Assembly: GCF_014204865.1 (NCBI RefSeq)
Contig: NZ_JACHMG010000001.1
Coordinates: 4,118,501-4,182,500, forward strand
Length of the DNA stretch: 64,000 nt
Direction: 5' to 3'
From: Amycolatopsis jiangsuensis
GTDB taxonomy: Bacteria > Actinomycetota > Actinomycetes > Mycobacteriales > Pseudonocardiaceae
Shown here piece by piece: positions 63,050 through 64,000 of this stretch. Position 1 is the stretch's first letter; every line of letters starts with the position of its first letter. Made by a program: the position numbers and the translations under genes. Below the pieces are notes generated by a model, which made no database searches, had not been told where the DNA came from, and was given only the letters and a program-made list of their open reading frames with translations.

Positions 63050-64000
63050 ATGACAGCTACCACCAGCCCGTCAGCGACGCCGGACACCCCGGCGGAGCTG
63101 GCGGACGTGACTCGCGACGACGCGAGCTTGCGGCGGTTCCTGCACGGGCTGCCCGGCGTCGACCAGGTGGGTGTCGAGCAGCGCGCGGCGGGGCTCGGCA
63201 CCCGGAGCATCAAGAAGGAGGCCAAGCGATGGGCGATCGACACCGCCATCTCGATGGTCGACCTGACCACGCTCGAAGGCGCCGACACCCGCGGTAAGGT
63301 CCGTGCGCTCGCGGCCAAGGCGCTGCGGCCGGACCCGGAACGGCAGGACTGCCCGCGGGTGGCCGCGGTGTGCGTGTACCCGGATCTGGCGCAGACAGCC
63401 GTCGAGGCGCTCGCGGGCAGCGCGGTGCACGTGGCGAGTGTGGCCACCGGGTTCCCGTCGGGACGCACGAGCCGGGCGGTGAAGCTGGCCGACACGCGGC
63501 TCGCCGTCGAGGCCGGCGCCCACGAGGTCGACATGGTGATCGACCGCGGTGCTTTCCTCGAGGGCCGGTACATGGGCGTGTTCGAGGAGATCCGCGCGGT
63601 CAAGGCGGCCTGCGGCGAGGCGCATCTCAAGGTGATCCTGGAGACCGGGGAGCTGGCCACCTACGACAACGTGCGCCGGGCTTCCTGGCTCGCGCTCCTC
63701 GCCGGAGGCGATTTCATCAAGACCTCCACCGGCAAGGTGTCGCCCGCCGCCACGCTCCCGGTCACGCACGTGATGCTGCAGGCGGTGCGCGACTGGTTCA
63801 CGCGGACCGGGCAGCTGCGCGGGGTGAAGCCCGCGGGCGGGATCCGGACCACCAAGGACGCGATCAAGTACCTCGTCGCGGTGCACGAGGTCGCCGGCGA
63901 GCAATGGCTCACCCCGGAGCTGTTCCGGTTCGGGGCCTCCAGCCTGCTCAACGACCTGCTGCTGCAGCGCCGCACCCAGGTGGACGGCCACTACAGTGGC
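63050..64000 (+). CDS. deoC: Deoxyribose-phosphate aldolase, partial at window end
   Basis: Class I aldolase splitting 2-deoxyribose 5-phosphate into acetaldehyde and glyceraldehyde 3-phosphate. Visible residues: DLTTLEGADTRGKV near 70, KVILETGEL near 195, Schiff-base Lys in DFIKTSTGK near 222 and GVKPAGGIRTTKDA near 260. The 317 codons to the window edge are open, so only the last few residues are missing if it has the usual length of about 320-330. TACACT lies 7 bases before the ATG (leaderless pattern). It completes nucleoside catabolism with deoD and pmmB. Confidence 0.94.
   Translation, partial: MTATTSPSATPDTPAELADVTRDDASLRRFLHGLPGVDQVGVEQRAAGLGTRSIKKEAKRWAIDTAISMVDLTTLEGADTRGKVRALAAKALRPDPERQDCPRVAAVCVYPDLAQTAVEALAGSAVHVASVATGFPSGRTSRAVKLADTRLAVEAGAHEVDMVIDRGAFLEGRYMGVFEEIRAVKAACGEAHLKVILETGELATYDNVRRASWLALLAGGDFIKTSTGKVSPAATLPVTHVMLQAVRDWFTRTGQLRGVKPAGGIRTTKDAIKYLVAVHEVAGEQWLTPELFRFGASSLLNDLLLQRRTQVDGHYSG

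Overview
The window is high-GC DNA with dense coding, many GTG starts and the marker set of a filamentous actinobacterium. The gene families and several gene orders point to Pseudonocardiaceae, most likely Amycolatopsis or a close relative; this is inferred from family resemblance, not from a search. Parts of the backbone keep the order seen around Mycobacterium tuberculosis Rv3282-Rv3309: maf, accA3, glpD, lpdA, amiA1, deoD, pmmB, upp. Between these blocks lie lineage-specific insertions.

Layout. 0-2.3 kb: the end of a type VII secretion cassette (truncated large substrate, EspC-like protein, YbaB/EspL-like protein), a small membrane protein and a TetR/MFS pair sharing a palindromic operator. 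3.7-5.4 kb: a broken GNAT gene whose two halves now face each other, then a MarR/SDR pair. 5.8-13.9 kb: maf, a dicarboxylate symporter, accA3, two DUF1707 proteins and an orphan NarL-type kinase. 13.9-18.3 kb: divergent glpD and glpFK for glycerol use. 18.7-22.7 kb: a secreted PL7 alginate lyase behind a DasR-like site, a VOC protein, and a class F sortase with two paralogous exported proteins. 22.7-39.4 kb: lpdA, amiA1, mutA-mutB-meaB for propionate/methylmalonyl-CoA, a transmembrane Ser/Thr kinase, deoD, a glycosyltransferase, pmmB and a flavodoxin-like protein.

39.7-44.5 kb: a TetR/flavoprotein/hydrolase operon, an unusual histidyl-tRNA synthetase and a small membrane protein behind a long palindrome. 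44.6-51.7 kb: a run of six genes on the minus strand. Four are joined by 4-base overlaps or a 1-base gap: FAD oxidoreductase, FMN alpha-hydroxyacid oxidase, an atypical cytochrome P450 and a CPA-type antiporter. An OmpR-type two-component pair follows. This is the best candidate for an undescribed system, because an H2O2-making oxidase sits beside a P450 without the usual acid-alcohol pair and no ferredoxin gene is present. 52-57 kb: a complete gas vesicle operon in the Streptomyces order gvpOAFGYZJLSK behind a SigB-like promoter.

57.4-64 kb: a MerR/aldo-keto reductase operon with a 19-bp-spacer promoter, a TetR gene, upp, a tyrosine phosphatase, a DUF1707/LiaF-like protein, a secreted serine hydrolase and the start of deoC, cut by the window end. 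Many genes have a TANNNT hexamer 5-7 bases before the start codon, suggesting leaderless transcripts. Several intergenic regions hold short GC-rich tandem repeats. No rRNA, tRNA, CRISPR array, insertion sequence or phage gene was seen.
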